Source: an archaeon
Lineage (GTDB): Archaea; Micrarchaeota; Micrarchaeia; Anstonellales; Anstonellaceae
Length of the DNA: 44,038 bases
Direction of reading: 5' to 3'
Assembly: GCA_020056305.1 (NCBI GenBank)
Contig: JAGVIA010000035.1
Span: 1 to 44,038, forward strand
This document shows positions 32,407-41,669 of the stretch, piece after piece. Both the position numbers and the translations under genes were made by a program. The first letter of the stretch is position 1. Each line of letters opens with the position of its first letter. The notes beneath the pieces were generated by a model, which was given only the letters and a program-made list of their open reading frames with translations, was not told the DNA's origin and searched no databases.

Positions 32407-33669
32407 CTACTTCTTTTCCTTCCTCCTCTTCCCCATCTTCTCAATAATGGCCCTGTGCGCCATGAGCCTTATCGCGTTCACCTTGATGAACCCTGCCGAG
32501 TCCATCTGGTTGAACCCGCCCTCAATGTGCATCGAGCCCAAATCCTGGTCGTACAATGACGATGGCGATTCTCTCGCTCTCGTGAACACATTCCCCTTGA
32601 AAATCTCAAGGGTCACCTTGCCGTCTATGAACTCCTGGCTCTTGTCAAACGCGGCATTGAGGAAATCCATTTCGGGCGAGAACCAGAACCCGTTGTATAT
32701 TATCTCGGCATATCTGGGCGTGAGCATGTCGCGCAGCCTCATCACTTCCCTGTCCATGGCAATTGACTCAATGTCCTTGTGTGCGGTGTGCAATATCGTG
32801 CCGCCCGGAGTCTCATACAGCCCGCGGGACTTGATGCCCACAAACCTGTTCTCAACCATGTCTATTCTCCCCACGCCGTTCTCGCCGCCCACCTTGTTCA
32901 GATACAAGAACAGCTCAAGCGGCTCTTCCTTCACAGTGCCATCATTCTTGTTCACGACTTTCACCGGCGTGCCATCCTTGAAATAAATTTCAAGCACAGT
33001 GCTCTTGTCAGGAGCCTTTGCCACCGATACGGTCCTCGAATACACGCTTTCATCCGGTATTTTTCCAGGATCCTCAAGAATGCCTGCCTCATGCGAGATG
33101 TGCATCAAATTCTCGTCCTCCGAGTAGGGTTTCTTGAGCGTAGCATCTACTGGAATGCCGTTTGCTTTCGCATATTTTATCAGGTCATCCCTGCCTTTGA
33201 ACTGCGCAAGGAACTCGGCATTCTTCCACGGCGCAATGATTTTGATTTTCGGATTCAGCGCAAGATATGACAGCTCGAATCTCACCTGGTCATTGCCCTT
33301 GCCCGTCGCCCCGTGCGAAACATATTGTGCGCCCTCTTCCATTGCAACAGACATCTGGTATTTTGCAATAAGGGGCCTTGCAAGCGATGTGCCCATCAGG
33401 TATCTCCCCTCATATATAGCATTCGCCCTTATCGCGGGGAATATGTAATCCGTGACAAACTCCTTCTTCAAGTCCTTGATGATGACTTTTGACGCGCCGA
33501 CTTTGAGCGCCTTTGCCTTGGCTTTCTCAAAATCCTCCTGCTGGCCGACATCTGCAATGTACGCAATCACTTCGTAGCCCTTGTCAAGCAGCCACTTGAG
33601 TATGCACGACGTGTCCAGCCCGCCTGAATATGCGAGCACAACTTTCTCCTTCACGTTGCCATTTGCCAT
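32407..33669 (-). CDS. argG: Argininosuccinate synthase
   Basis: 420 residues. Condenses citrulline and aspartate with ATP in arginine synthesis. The N-type ATP pyrophosphatase loop [10 protein letters not shown] lies near residue 13; citrulline/aspartate contacts are in [13 protein letters not shown] and [15 protein letters not shown]. Full length. The ATG at 33669 is chosen because a strong Shine-Dalgarno, gggaggtt (complement of 33677-33684), lies 7 nt upstream; the GTG at 33675 in the track would be too close. No other arg gene is in the window. Confidence 0.97.
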   Translation of the reverse strand: MANGNVKEKVVLAYSGGLDTSCILKWLLDKGYEVIAYIADVGQQEDFEKAKAKALKVGASKVIIKDLKKEFVTDYIFPAIRANAIYEGRYLMGTSLARPLIAKYQMSVAMEEGAQYVSHGATGKGNDQVRFELSYLALNPKIKIIAPWKNAEFLAQFKGRDDLIKYAKANGIPVDATLKKPYSEDENLMHISHEAGILEDPGKIPDESVYSRTVSVAKAPDKSTVLEIYFKDGTPVKVVNKNDGTVKEEPLELFLYLNKVGGENGVGRIDMVENRFVGIKSRGLYETPGGTILHTAHKDIESIAMDREVMRLRDMLTPRYAEIIYNGFWFSPEMDFLNAAFDKSQEFIDGKVTLEIFKGNVFTRARESPSSLYDQDLGSMHIEGGFNQMDSAGFIKVNAIRLMAHRAIIEKMGKRRKEKK

Positions 33670-33676
33670 TTTCACA

Positions 33677-33684
33677 ACCTCCCA
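33677..33684 (-). promoter_or_regulatory. Strong Shine-Dalgarno of argG
   Basis: gggaggtt on the minus strand with 7-nt spacing fixes the argG start. With ftsZ copy 1 it is one of the few strong ribosome sites in a window dominated by leaderless-looking starts. Confidence 0.6.
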
Positions 33685-33806
33685 AGAACCTAAATTGGAT
33701 TGAACCTTTGCAGAATTCTTCCACCAAGCGCTATTAAAAATCCTTCTGGCGTAAAATAGATAAAATAAGACATGGAATGTATTATTTGATACAAATGGGT
33801 TGTGTT

Positions 33807-34451
33807 ATGAAAAAATCACCTGAAAAATCCTCAATAGCCTCCTCAGTTTTCTCCTACCTTGATGCCGACCCCTACATCCGCCAGTCAATACGCTTAGGCA
33901 TCGCCAACCTGTCCGCCATTGCGGGAAAAATACGCACGGAGAAAATGCCCAAAAGCAGCCTCGGGGCAATAAAAGCAGCCGTCCGCCGCTACGGGGGCAG
34001 CCAGAAATTCTACGATTACTCTGCCAATTTGCGCGAGCTTCTCAAAAAGACGCGCATGAGCCTCACAAGCAATGCGGCAGTAATGCTCCTCAAGCCCCAC
34101 ACTTTCACTTATGCAGACCGCATCTTCAAGGCATTGGGCGGCAAGGAATTCGCCATGATAAGCTCGAACGATTTCATCACGCTAATCCTCCCTGACGAGC
34201 ACGTTTCGGCGGTCGCAAAGGCAATTGGGAGAGGCAACATCCTAGAAACAATACGCGACCAGTGCATAATCACGCTTGCAACCTCTTCCGAATTGGAGGT
34301 CAAGCCAGGCTGGGTTGCATTCTTCGCAGAGGCGCTTGCGCGAGGGGGCATAAATATCCGGGAGTTCTACTCCTGCTACACCGACACTGTATTCGTCGTG
34401 GCGAAAAAGGATGCGACAAAGGCGTATGAATTGCTAAGCAAGCTGCTCTGA
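33807..34451 (+). CDS. ACT-domain protein of archaeal type
   Basis: About 214 residues. An N-terminal helical region (SVFSYLDADPYIRQSIRLGIANLSAIAGKI) has the look of an archaeal helix-turn-helix-like domain seen fused to ACT modules; a linker (about 70-100) leads to two ACT-like halves (FAMISSNDFITLILPDE and GWVAFFAEALARGGINIREFYSC, then DTVFVVAKKDATKAYELLSKL). ACT domains bind amino acids. The gene converges, 23 bp apart, on the end of the Phe/Tyr operon, making an amino-acid-sensing role attractive but unproven. ATG at 33807 preferred; tattatttgata at 33779-33790 is about 23 nt upstream. Confidence 0.65.
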   Translation: MKKSPEKSSIASSVFSYLDADPYIRQSIRLGIANLSAIAGKIRTEKMPKSSLGAIKAAVRRYGGSQKFYDYSANLRELLKKTRMSLTSNAAVMLLKPHTFTYADRIFKALGGKEFAMISSNDFITLILPDEHVSAVAKAIGRGNILETIRDQCIITLATSSELEVKPGWVAFFAEALARGGINIREFYSCYTDTVFVVAKKDATKAYELLSKLL

Positions 34452-34474
34452 AGAAACATGCCAGCGCAGCGTTC

Positions 34475-35524
34475 TCAGCCGCAAAGGGCAGCAGAGACTT
34501 TCCTGAATGCCTCTTTGAGCATTTCTATTTTTTGATTCGGGCAGATCCTTATAAATTTCTTATAGCCGCCAAAATCGCTTCCAGATGCAACTGCCACCCC
34601 TTCCCCGAGAAGCCGCATTGCGAACAAGTCTGCATCCTCAATCCCGCGGTGTGTTGCAAATATGTATATGCCCGCCTGCGGCTTTGCAAACTCAAATCCC
34701 GCTTTCCCAAGCGCTTGCTGCGCAACAAAAAGCCGCTTTTTCCACACGCCTCTATTTTCCTTCAGTATCCCCTTCTCATTCTCCAGGCAAGCAATCCCGG
34801 CGCGCTGCACGAATTCCGGCACGCACGTTGTAGTTATCTGGTTGAATGAGATGATTTTTTTGGCGATTTCCTTCTCCGCTACAACATAACCCAACCGCCA
34901 GCCCTCCATGCAAAACTCCTTTGAGAATGAGCGCACCCGAATCGTATCATATTTCGGTATCGCCTTGAACGAAAGCCCCTTGTAAGCCTCGTCCAGAATC
35001 AAATGCGTCTTGCTTTTTGCGCATTCCCCTATCGCCTCTTGCACCAGCGCCTCATTGTAAACAGTGCTTGCCGGATTCAGTGGATTGCATATTACTGCAA
35101 CGTCGCATTTCTTCATTTCCATCGCATCAAAAGCCCACGAATCCTCAAGCTTTGTCTTAAGCATCATGGGTTTCATCCCAAGCTGCCTTGCCGCAAGCTC
35201 ATACGCCGGCCAATGCGGCGATGGCATTGCTACTTTTCCTCCTGGCTTTCCAAGCACTGAAAATAGTGCAAACAAAAGCGGCTTTGCCCCTGCGCCAACC
35301 ACGACATTTTCAACTTCGCATTCTTCCCGCTGGGCAATCTTTTCCCGCAATTCGAATAGCCCGGCAGACGAGCCGTACCCGGATTTGCCGCTTCTCATGC
35401 ATTTTGCCGCCGCTTCCACTGCGCATTTGGGTGTCGGAAGATTTGTGCCCCCGATATTGAGCCGTATCACCCGCTTCCCTTCCCTCTCAAGCGCAAGCGC
35501 CCGCTCGGCAAGCTCATAGAACAT
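34475..35524 (-). CDS. Class I/II aminotransferase (probable aromatic/prephenate pathway)
   Basis: 349 residues, PLP fold type I. The PLP lysine is in RVRSFSKEFCMEGWRLGYV, with the conserved NPLNPAST (Asn contact) and DEAYKGL (Asp contact) upstream, and the C-terminal FIRICPNQ carries the substrate carboxylate Arg. Last gene of the aro operon, 4 bp after the tyrA stop, so its role is most likely transamination of phenylpyruvate and hydroxyphenylpyruvate to Phe and Tyr; aspartate or histidinol-phosphate activity cannot be excluded from sequence. Confidence 0.85.
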   Translation of the reverse strand: MFYELAERALALEREGKRVIRLNIGGTNLPTPKCAVEAAAKCMRSGKSGYGSSAGLFELREKIAQREECEVENVVVGAGAKPLLFALFSVLGKPGGKVAMPSPHWPAYELAARQLGMKPMMLKTKLEDSWAFDAMEMKKCDVAVICNPLNPASTVYNEALVQEAIGECAKSKTHLILDEAYKGLSFKAIPKYDTIRVRSFSKEFCMEGWRLGYVVAEKEIAKKIISFNQITTTCVPEFVQRAGIACLENEKGILKENRGVWKKRLFVAQQALGKAGFEFAKPQAGIYIFATHRGIEDADLFAMRLLGEGVAVASGSDFGGYKKFIRICPNQKIEMLKEAFRKVSAALCG

Positions 35525-35528
35525 CGCA

Positions 35529-36317
35529 TCACCTCAGGTTCTTTCGCAGCTTCTCAAAAAACCCTTTCGCCTCATCGTAGTCCCTTCCCTTTATCACGTG
35601 CTTGAGGAACTCGAGCCTTGCAGTGATATTCTCAAGCTGCGAAAGGGAATTGGGGTTGAAAAGTATTTCAGCAAGCAGCCAGTCGTCCTCGGACAGCAAG
35701 CCCCTTGCAATCTCGCGGTGCTTCCTAAACGTAGTCCCAGGCACAGCTTGCGAATCCATGCACGCGGCAAACACCATCGAGGATGCAAAAGGCGTGGTGA
35801 GCGAGTATGCCATTACCCTGTCATGCTCCTCAAATGTGTATTCGAATATGTGGAGCCCAAGCTTCCCGAAGAATGCGCGGAAGAATTCCGCCCCATCCTT
35901 GCAGGATTCCTTGATAATGACGGCATTTTCATTTCCCAGCGCCTCAACATTCGCGAACGTCGGGCCGAACATCGGGTGCGTGGAAACAAAATCGAAGCCG
36001 CATTTCCCGTAGTATCCTGATATTCCCCCCTTCACGGATGCGACGTCGGCAAGGATGCAGCCAGAAGGCAGGTGCGGCGCCGCAGCCTCAAAAGCATTCA
36101 CGGTCTTCTGCAGGCTCACGGCATTTATCAAAATATCCGGCTTGAAATCCGCAAGCTGCTCCAATCGTGCAAGCGGGCTTGCAGCAGCCTTGCATGCGGC
36201 TGCCGCCCTCTGTGCCTTTGCCAAGTCCAAATCGTACACTGCGACGTCATGCCCCTTGCTCAATTCCCTTGCAAGCCACGAGCCCATGTGGCCCGCCCCA
36301 ATTATTGCTATTCTCAT
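35529..36317 (-). CDS. tyrA: Prephenate dehydrogenase
   Basis: 262 residues. Converts prephenate to 4-hydroxyphenylpyruvate with NAD(P)+. N-terminal Rossmann motif IIGAGHMGSWLAREL, then a conserved SVKGGISGYYG / STHPMFGP segment with the catalytic His of the TyrA family (HPMFGP). The C-terminal helical dimerisation domain is short and there is no ACT domain or chorismate mutase fusion. The ATG at 36317 overlaps the pheA stop (ATGA); the 45-bp longer track version is rejected. Confidence 0.9.
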   Translation of the reverse strand: MRIAIIGAGHMGSWLARELSKGHDVAVYDLDLAKAQRAAAACKAAASPLARLEQLADFKPDILINAVSLQKTVNAFEAAAPHLPSGCILADVASVKGGISGYYGKCGFDFVSTHPMFGPTFANVEALGNENAVIIKESCKDGAEFFRAFFGKLGLHIFEYTFEEHDRVMAYSLTTPFASSMVFAACMDSQAVPGTTFRKHREIARGLLSEDDWLLAEILFNPNSLSQLENITARLEFLKHVIKGRDYDEAKGFFEKLRKNLR

Positions 36318-37387
36318 TTTTCCGCCTCCTTGTAGAACCCAAGCACCTTGAATGACGCGCACTCCTCCCTTGCAAGTGCAAGTGCGCCTGTCACCTTCCC
36401 GTCATCCTCCCTTCCTTGGAAGTCAAGCAGGAAAGCGAACTTCCCAGGGTCGTTTCGAATGGGCCTTGACTCTATCCTTGTGAGGTTTATACCGCTGTCC
36501 GCAAAGGCCTTGAGCACGCCAAAGAGCGCGCCGGCCTTGTGCTTTGTCGAAAACATTATTGAGCACTTGTTGCCGCTGCCAAGGGCGTTCTCCCGTGACA
36601 GCACCAAAAAGCGCGTGGAATTCGACTCATGGTCCTCGATATTCTCTTTTATTATCTCAAGGCCGTAGAGCTCGGCGCACAGGCCGCTTGCAATCACTGC
36701 GACTGCCTTGGGCCTCTCGGCAGACAGCATTTTCGCAGCGCCTGCGGTGTCGTAGAAAGGCCTTGGCTCTAGCTTGTTCCTCGCCAAAAAGCCCCGGCAC
36801 TGCCCAAGCGCCTGCGGGTGCGAGTAAACAACCCGTATCTCCCGGTAATCGGTGTCCGGGAGCGCAAGCAGGCAGTGGTGGATGGGCGTTCTCACCTCTG
36901 CCACTATTTTCAGGCCAGTCTCGACCAGCAGGTCATTTACCGAAGTGACCGAGCCTTCCAGCGAGTTTTCAACGGGCACTACGCCACAATCAAGCTGCCC
37001 GCTTTCAACGCCTTCGAAAACGTCCTGGAATTCCATGCACGGTATGGGGACAAGCGATTTGTCATGCGCCCTTGCCGCAAGCTCGCTGTATGCGCCGTGC
37101 TCGCCCTGGAAGCCGACCAGCTTCAAATCCTGCGACTGAAGGCGCTTGCTCTCGCTAATTATCGATGCGAATATCTTTTCCCTCATCTCCGGCTGGATAA
37201 GCCCGACGGGATTGAGGTTGACCTTCTGGAGCACTTCCTCCTCCCGCTTTGCATCGGTCACGCCGCCTTTCAGCTTCTTCGTCCACAATCCAAGCTCCAT
37301 CCGCTCGTTTAGCAGCTTGAGGATTTGCGAATCGATAGCATCGATCATCTTTCGTATTGCCGCAAGATTGCCATTTTTTTCATCCAT
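36314..37387 (-). CDS. pheA: Bifunctional chorismate mutase / prephenate dehydratase (P-protein)
   Basis: 357 residues. An AroQ-type chorismate mutase helix domain occupies about 1-85 (AAIRKMIDAIDSQILKLLNERMELG, LLNERM and K/E pattern intact). Prephenate dehydratase follows (GFQGEHGAYSELAA; VVPVENSLEGSV; FDTAGA-like FYDTAGAAKM), with a C-terminal ACT domain (about 270-350, KAGALFGVLKAFADSGINLTRIESRP) that in this family binds Phe for feedback inhibition; the ESRP motif is present. Lies 15 bp after aroC. Confidence 0.95.
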   Translation of the reverse strand: MDEKNGNLAAIRKMIDAIDSQILKLLNERMELGLWTKKLKGGVTDAKREEEVLQKVNLNPVGLIQPEMREKIFASIISESKRLQSQDLKLVGFQGEHGAYSELAARAHDKSLVPIPCMEFQDVFEGVESGQLDCGVVPVENSLEGSVTSVNDLLVETGLKIVAEVRTPIHHCLLALPDTDYREIRVVYSHPQALGQCRGFLARNKLEPRPFYDTAGAAKMLSAERPKAVAVIASGLCAELYGLEIIKENIEDHESNSTRFLVLSRENALGSGNKCSIMFSTKHKAGALFGVLKAFADSGINLTRIESRPIRNDPGKFAFLLDFQGREDDGKVTGALALAREECASFKVLGFYKEAEK

Positions 37388-37402
37388 ACAATCGCCCCCG
37401 TA

Positions 37403-38398
37403 TCACTTTCCAAGCACCCTTGGAACCTTCCCCTCCAGCATCATCAGGTCCGCAAGCACGAGTGCCACTGCAGCCTCAACGACAACAGGGGCGCGAAGCG
37501 CAATGCACGCATCATGCCGCCCCTCAACCGTTATTTCCGCCTGCTTCCCGCTTTTCATCGAAACTGTTTTCTGGCCCTTGCTTATGCTTGAGGCGGGCTT
37601 TACTGCAACGCGCAGCACCAGCGCATTTCCGTTTGTGAGCCCGCCATTTATCCCGCCTGCATTGTTCGTCCTTGTTCTGCCTGCGGCATCCAATATCTCG
37701 TCGTTGCATTCGCTGCCCCTCATCCTTGCAGATGCAAACCCCGCGCCAAACTCTACCCCCTTCACCGCAGGTATGGAGAATATCACATGCGCGAGTAACG
37801 ATTCCGCCGAGTCAAAGAACGGCTCGCCAAGGCCCACTGGCAATCCGCTTGCCCGGCATTCAACTATCCCGCCGACAGAGTCGCCCTCCCTCATTGCAGC
37901 GGCAACAACCGCATCAATGTCATTTGAGCCTCCTGCCTCAACCAGCCTCGCCTCTATCTTTACCGGCTTAATTATCTTTTTTGCAATCGCACCTGCCGCA
38001 ACCACGCAGGCAGTAAGCCTGCCGGAGAAATGCCCCCCGCCCCTGTAATCCTCAAACCCGCCGAACTTTGAGCGCGCCACAAAATCCGCATGCCCTGGCC
38101 GAGGGGTATCCCTCATTTTCTCGTATGCCCCTGAGTCAATGTCATTGTTTTCAAAAAGCACCAGTATGGGCGCGCCGGTTGTTTTCCCCTCAAACACGCC
38201 GCTCTTAATCAGCGGTGCATCGGCCTCCTTTCTTGCCGTGGTGCCCGCGCCCCCGCCCATCCTCCTCTGCAAATCCGGCAGCAAGTCCCCTGCCGAAACA
38301 GGAAGCCCAGCAGGGCAGCCGTCAATGAGCACTCCAACTGCCTGCCCATGCGACTCGCCCAGCACGCTTACCCGAAACAATCTCCCAAATGTGTTCAT
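37403..38398 (-). CDS. aroC: Chorismate synthase
   Basis: 331 residues. FMN-dependent conversion of EPSP to chorismate. The opening NTFGRLFRVSVLGESHGQAVGVLIDGCPAG, RPGHADF, GGGHFSGRLTA and the C-terminal GRHDACIALRAPVVVEA are family signatures. Slightly short compared with bacterial enzymes (~360). ATGA overlap with the end of aroA implies translational coupling. Confidence 0.97.
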   Translation of the reverse strand: MNTFGRLFRVSVLGESHGQAVGVLIDGCPAGLPVSAGDLLPDLQRRMGGGAGTTARKEADAPLIKSGVFEGKTTGAPILVLFENNDIDSGAYEKMRDTPRPGHADFVARSKFGGFEDYRGGGHFSGRLTACVVAAGAIAKKIIKPVKIEARLVEAGGSNDIDAVVAAAMREGDSVGGIVECRASGLPVGLGEPFFDSAESLLAHVIFSIPAVKGVEFGAGFASARMRGSECNDEILDAAGRTRTNNAGGINGGLTNGNALVLRVAVKPASSISKGQKTVSMKSGKQAEITVEGRHDACIALRAPVVVEAAVALVLADLMMLEGKVPRVLGK

Positions 38399-39633
38399 TC
38401 CATCGCCTCGCTTAGCTTCTCAAAGAAATCCGGAAACGACTTTGAGACGCAACTATCATCATTTATCAAAATCCCTTTTTTCGATGTTAGCGCCGCAACA
38501 GCGCATGCCATCGCTATCCGGTGGTCCCCGCGCGATTCCACTTTTCCGCCGTGCAATTCCTTTCCCTCTATCTCCATCACATCTCCCGCTATCCTCACCT
38601 TCCCTCCGATTTTCGCAAACTCTTCTGCAAGCGCAGATGCGCGGTCGCTCTCCTTGTTCCTCAAGCGCCCAACGCCCGCAATTTTGCTTATCCCCCTGCA
38701 ATTGCACGCAAGCGCAACAAGGGGCGGGAAGAGGTCCGGGCAGTCAGTTGCGTCAAAATCAAATGCGGCAAGCCTGCTTTTTTCAACGCGCACGCCCCCA
38801 TTGCCAACAATGACTTTTGCCCCTGCATTTTCCAGCGCTAATACTATCCTTTTGTCCGCCTGTTCTGTTTTGGCATCAAGGTTCATCACTGTCATCCTGC
38901 CTGCTATTGCGCCAGCCACCAAGAGGAATGCGGCGCCCGACCAGTCCCCCTCAACATCGTAAGTGCAAGGCATGCATTTTTGCCCGCCATTGATTGAAAA
39001 CTCTGCCAAGCCCTCATCATGCCCTATTTCCACCCCGAATTTCTCCAACAGCGAAACGGTCATACGCACATACGGCTTGCTTCTCAAGTTTTTCACTTCC
39101 AGCATCGAATCTTTTTTGCACATCGGAAGCGCGAGTAGCAGCCCTGTGAGGAACTGCGAACTCTCAGACCCGTCTATCCCAACCCTGCCCCCATGCAGCG
39201 GCCCCTTTACAATTACCGGCGCAAACCCGTTGTTCGTTTTGCATTCCGCGCCCAGCTTGTGCAGGGGCCCTTCCATCATCCCCACATGCCTTTTGCGCAG
39301 CGAGCCTTTTGCCTCAAGTGAGAATTCCCTGCCAAAAAGCGCAGCAATTGGCGCGAACATGCGCATGCAAAGCCCGGACTCATTGCAATCAAGCACAATG
39401 CCTTTTGGCTCGCCGCCTCCTTCTATCACAATTGCATCTTTTGCTTCTCCTACTTTTGCCCCAAGCGCTTTTGCAATTCCTATCGCCGCAAGCGCGTCAT
39501 CGCAGAATGACGGATGGATAATGGACGATCTGCCGCTCGCCAGCGCAGCAGCTGCCACTGCGCGCTGCATCATGCTCTTTGAGGGCGGCGCAGCCGTTTT
39601 CCCACCAATGCTAGACGGTTTTACGAATCTCAT
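38395..39633 (-). CDS. aroA: 3-Phosphoshikimate 1-carboxyvinyltransferase (EPSP synthase)
   Basis: 412 residues, two-domain EPSP synthase. Conserved PPSKSMMQRA near residue 16 (phosphate/PEP contacts), ESGLCMRMFAPI, the GIDGSESSQFLTGLLLALP loop, and near the C terminus NKESDRASAL plus GDHRIAMACAVAAL. Catalytic residues look complete. Its start overlaps the end of the upstream aroE-aroK gene by 23 bp. Confidence 0.96.
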   Translation of the reverse strand: MRFVKPSSIGGKTAAPPSKSMMQRAVAAAALASGRSSIIHPSFCDDALAAIGIAKALGAKVGEAKDAIVIEGGGEPKGIVLDCNESGLCMRMFAPIAALFGREFSLEAKGSLRKRHVGMMEGPLHKLGAECKTNNGFAPVIVKGPLHGGRVGIDGSESSQFLTGLLLALPMCKKDSMLEVKNLRSKPYVRMTVSLLEKFGVEIGHDEGLAEFSINGGQKCMPCTYDVEGDWSGAAFLLVAGAIAGRMTVMNLDAKTEQADKRIVLALENAGAKVIVGNGGVRVEKSRLAAFDFDATDCPDLFPPLVALACNCRGISKIAGVGRLRNKESDRASALAEEFAKIGGKVRIAGDVMEIEGKELHGGKVESRGDHRIAMACAVAALTSKKGILINDDSCVSKSFPDFFEKLSEAME

Positions 39634-40927
39634 CCAAAATCAACTTCGCGCAATCTGACGCGCTCTTTCCCTCAGTGCAGACTGCCAAATCGCATGCTTT
39701 TGCATACGCTGGCAGCCTTGCCAAAAGCAGCCTCTCCAGCGCATCCAAGCGGTTCCCATCCCCAAGCAATGGCCTGTTCCTGCCTTTCCCGACCCTCTTT
39801 TCCATCTCTCTTGCAGATGCGAACAGCCACGTGACAGAGCAATTTCTCCCAAGCATTTCCACATTCTCCGCATCAAGCACTGCCCCGCCGCCGCATGCAA
39901 TGACGCAATCGCGGACTCCATTAAGCTTGGCTATTTCCGCCCTCTCCATTCCCCGGAAAGCAGCCTCGCCTCTTTTCTCGAATATCTTGTTTATCTTTCC
40001 TTCCCTTCTCTCAATCTCCGCATCAATATCAACAGCTTTCATCCCTGCGAGCTTCGCAATCTCCATTGCAACCGTTGACTTCCCAGTGCCCATCATGCCA
40101 ATGAGCGCGATGTTCTTTTTTTCACCTGCAGCTTCCTCTTCCGAGCATGCGGCCCTTCGCATCGCTGCAACCGGCGCTTTTTTGCCTGTGAATATCTCAA
40201 ACACCCTGATGCCCTGGTGAAGCAGCCACTCGCGCCCGCCTATAACTTTGCATCCTGCCTTTTTTGCATCAGCGCAAAGCGCGGTTTCTGCAGTGTAATT
40301 CGCATCAAGCACTGCCATATCTCTCCGCAAAAGCTCCGGCGCCACAATGCGCCCCGTGCCGCTGATGCATGAAACGATAACGCCGGCATCACGCAGCGCC
40401 GCGCCCAATTCCTCTATCCCATGCGAACAAAAGCCGCACCGCATCTCCGCAGCCAATTCTTCAGCTTTCTCCGCAGTCCTGTTCGCTATCGTAACGCTTG
40501 CTCCGGCTTCAATGAGCGCAATCGCTGCCGCTTTTGCAGCCCCGCCTGCCCCAAGCACAACTGCTTTTTTCCCAGAAAGCACAATCCCGTTCCCTTCCAG
40601 CGCGCCCCTTACCCCAGCAATGTCGGTATTGTGGCCGACTGCCCTTCCTTTCTCAAACATCACTGTATTTACCGCTCCTGCCTTTCTTGCACTATCCGCA
40701 AGCCCGTCAACGAGCTTGGCAAAATCCATCTTGAAGGGCGTTGTGACGTTCATCCCGCGCAGCCCCAGCGCCTTCGCGGCAAAAAGCGCCTCCTTTGCGC
40801 TGCCTGATGCGAGCCTCACGTATATTGCATCCATCCCAAGCGCCTCAAATGCCGCATTGTGCATCTGCGGGCTTAGGCTATGCATTATCGGCCTGCCGGT
40901 GACTGCAAACAAAAGTGCATCAGCCAT
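39611..40927 (-). CDS. aroE-aroK: Fused shikimate dehydrogenase - shikimate kinase
   Basis: 438 residues. The AroE half (1-~252) has SLSPQMHNAAFEALG, the catalytic lysine in NVTTPFK (K66), GHNTDIAG (D102) and the NADP loop VLGAGGAAKAAA...NRT. A short Ala/Glu-rich linker (about 255-271) leads to a P-loop kinase: Walker A GMMGTGKST (278-), DIDAEIERREG, FRGMERAEI (substrate Arg), CGGGAVLD and the lid GRNRPLL. The kinase is the bacterial NMP-kinase type, whereas most archaea use a GHMP-family shikimate kinase. The ATG at 40927 overlaps the aroD stop by 8 bp; the longer track start is within aroD. Confidence 0.93.
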   Translation of the reverse strand: MADALLFAVTGRPIMHSLSPQMHNAAFEALGMDAIYVRLASGSAKEALFAAKALGLRGMNVTTPFKMDFAKLVDGLADSARKAGAVNTVMFEKGRAVGHNTDIAGVRGALEGNGIVLSGKKAVVLGAGGAAKAAAIALIEAGASVTIANRTAEKAEELAAEMRCGFCSHGIEELGAALRDAGVIVSCISGTGRIVAPELLRRDMAVLDANYTAETALCADAKKAGCKVIGGREWLLHQGIRVFEIFTGKKAPVAAMRRAACSEEEAAGEKKNIALIGMMGTGKSTVAMEIAKLAGMKAVDIDAEIERREGKINKIFEKRGEAAFRGMERAEIAKLNGVRDCVIACGGGAVLDAENVEMLGRNCSVTWLFASAREMEKRVGKGRNRPLLGDGNRLDALERLLLARLPAYAKACDLAVCTEGKSASDCAKLILDEIRKTV

Positions 40928-41669
40928 TTTCCAATTCCCCCATGAGCTTTCGCATTTTTTCCGCTGCCATCTGCCCTTCCGCAGTCTCTTTTCCTTCCCC
41001 AAGCGACGCAAACGTGAACGGGCTTCCCAGAAGCGGCGCCACTATCCTGGTAATCTTTCCCATCGCGCCCATGCCAATCACAATGATGCTGCGCCCACTG
41101 TAATTCCCTTGCCCGCCGGCAGCCACATGCCTGCTGCCCTCCTGCCCAACAGCCTCCTCCTCCTTGCCCTCTTGCCGTGCCGATGCCATGCCCTCCAGCG
41201 CAGGCGAATCCAGAAGCCCCAGCAGCCTAGCATTATCCTGCTTCGCATTCACCTTGCACGCGATCTTTGCAATGTCCGCGCCAGACTCAAAGCACCAATT
41301 CAGCGTCTGCTCAAGCTCTGCGCGCTTTGGCGTCTTCTCGTAATTATGGTAAGAGCAAATGACCTTGCATCCGCGCTCCTTTGCCCTCTGGACAATCCCG
41401 CGCTTGCATTCCTCGCCTGCCTCCACATCAACATCCACGAAAGCCGCGCCCGCATCAATAGCGGCAAGCAGGCGCCTTTTCCGCTCGCCCTCAGCAATCA
41501 CATTCCCACGGCACGTTGCAATCAGCCGCACCGGCTGCGAAAATATTTTTCTTATCTCCTCATCCGTTATCTTCCCCATCCCGTCCAGCCTGACCTCTGC
41601 AAACTCCAGCCCGGCTAGCGCGGCAATGCAAATCTCTGGCGATTTTTCCAGAATGCTAATGCAAATCAT
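40920..41669 (-). CDS. aroD: 3-Dehydroquinate dehydratase, type I
   Basis: 249 residues. Schiff-base dehydratase. The catalytic His is in CSYHNYEKTP (H108), the imine lysine in DIAKIACKVN (K135), and the substrate Arg and Gln in GMGAMGKITR (R208) and EGQMAAEKM (Q233). Between helix LLGLLD and the SIIVIGMG strand an Ala/Gly/Glu/Gln-rich insert of about 30 residues (158-190) is found where relatives have a short turn. ATG at 41669 overlaps the aroB stop by 14 bp; the GTG nine bases earlier is less likely. Confidence 0.93.
   Translation of the reverse strand: MICISILEKSPEICIAALAGLEFAEVRLDGMGKITDEEIRKIFSQPVRLIATCRGNVIAEGERKRRLLAAIDAGAAFVDVDVEAGEECKRGIVQRAKERGCKVICSYHNYEKTPKRAELEQTLNWCFESGADIAKIACKVNAKQDNARLLGLLDSPALEGMASARQEGKEEEAVGQEGSRHVAAGGQGNYSGRSIIVIGMGAMGKITRIVAPLLGSPFTFASLGEGKETAEGQMAAEKMRKLMGELENG

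Noticed and set aside
37146-38048. 300-aa plus-strand ORF antisense to pheA and aroC
   Set aside because: Shadow of two clear enzymes; Ser/Pro/Thr-rich without any motif.
40347-41618. 423-aa plus-strand ORF antisense to aroE-aroK and aroD
   Set aside because: It is fully opposite to two recognisable enzymes with intact motifs and has Ser/Ala/Pro-rich shadow composition; long antisense frames are common in this codon usage.
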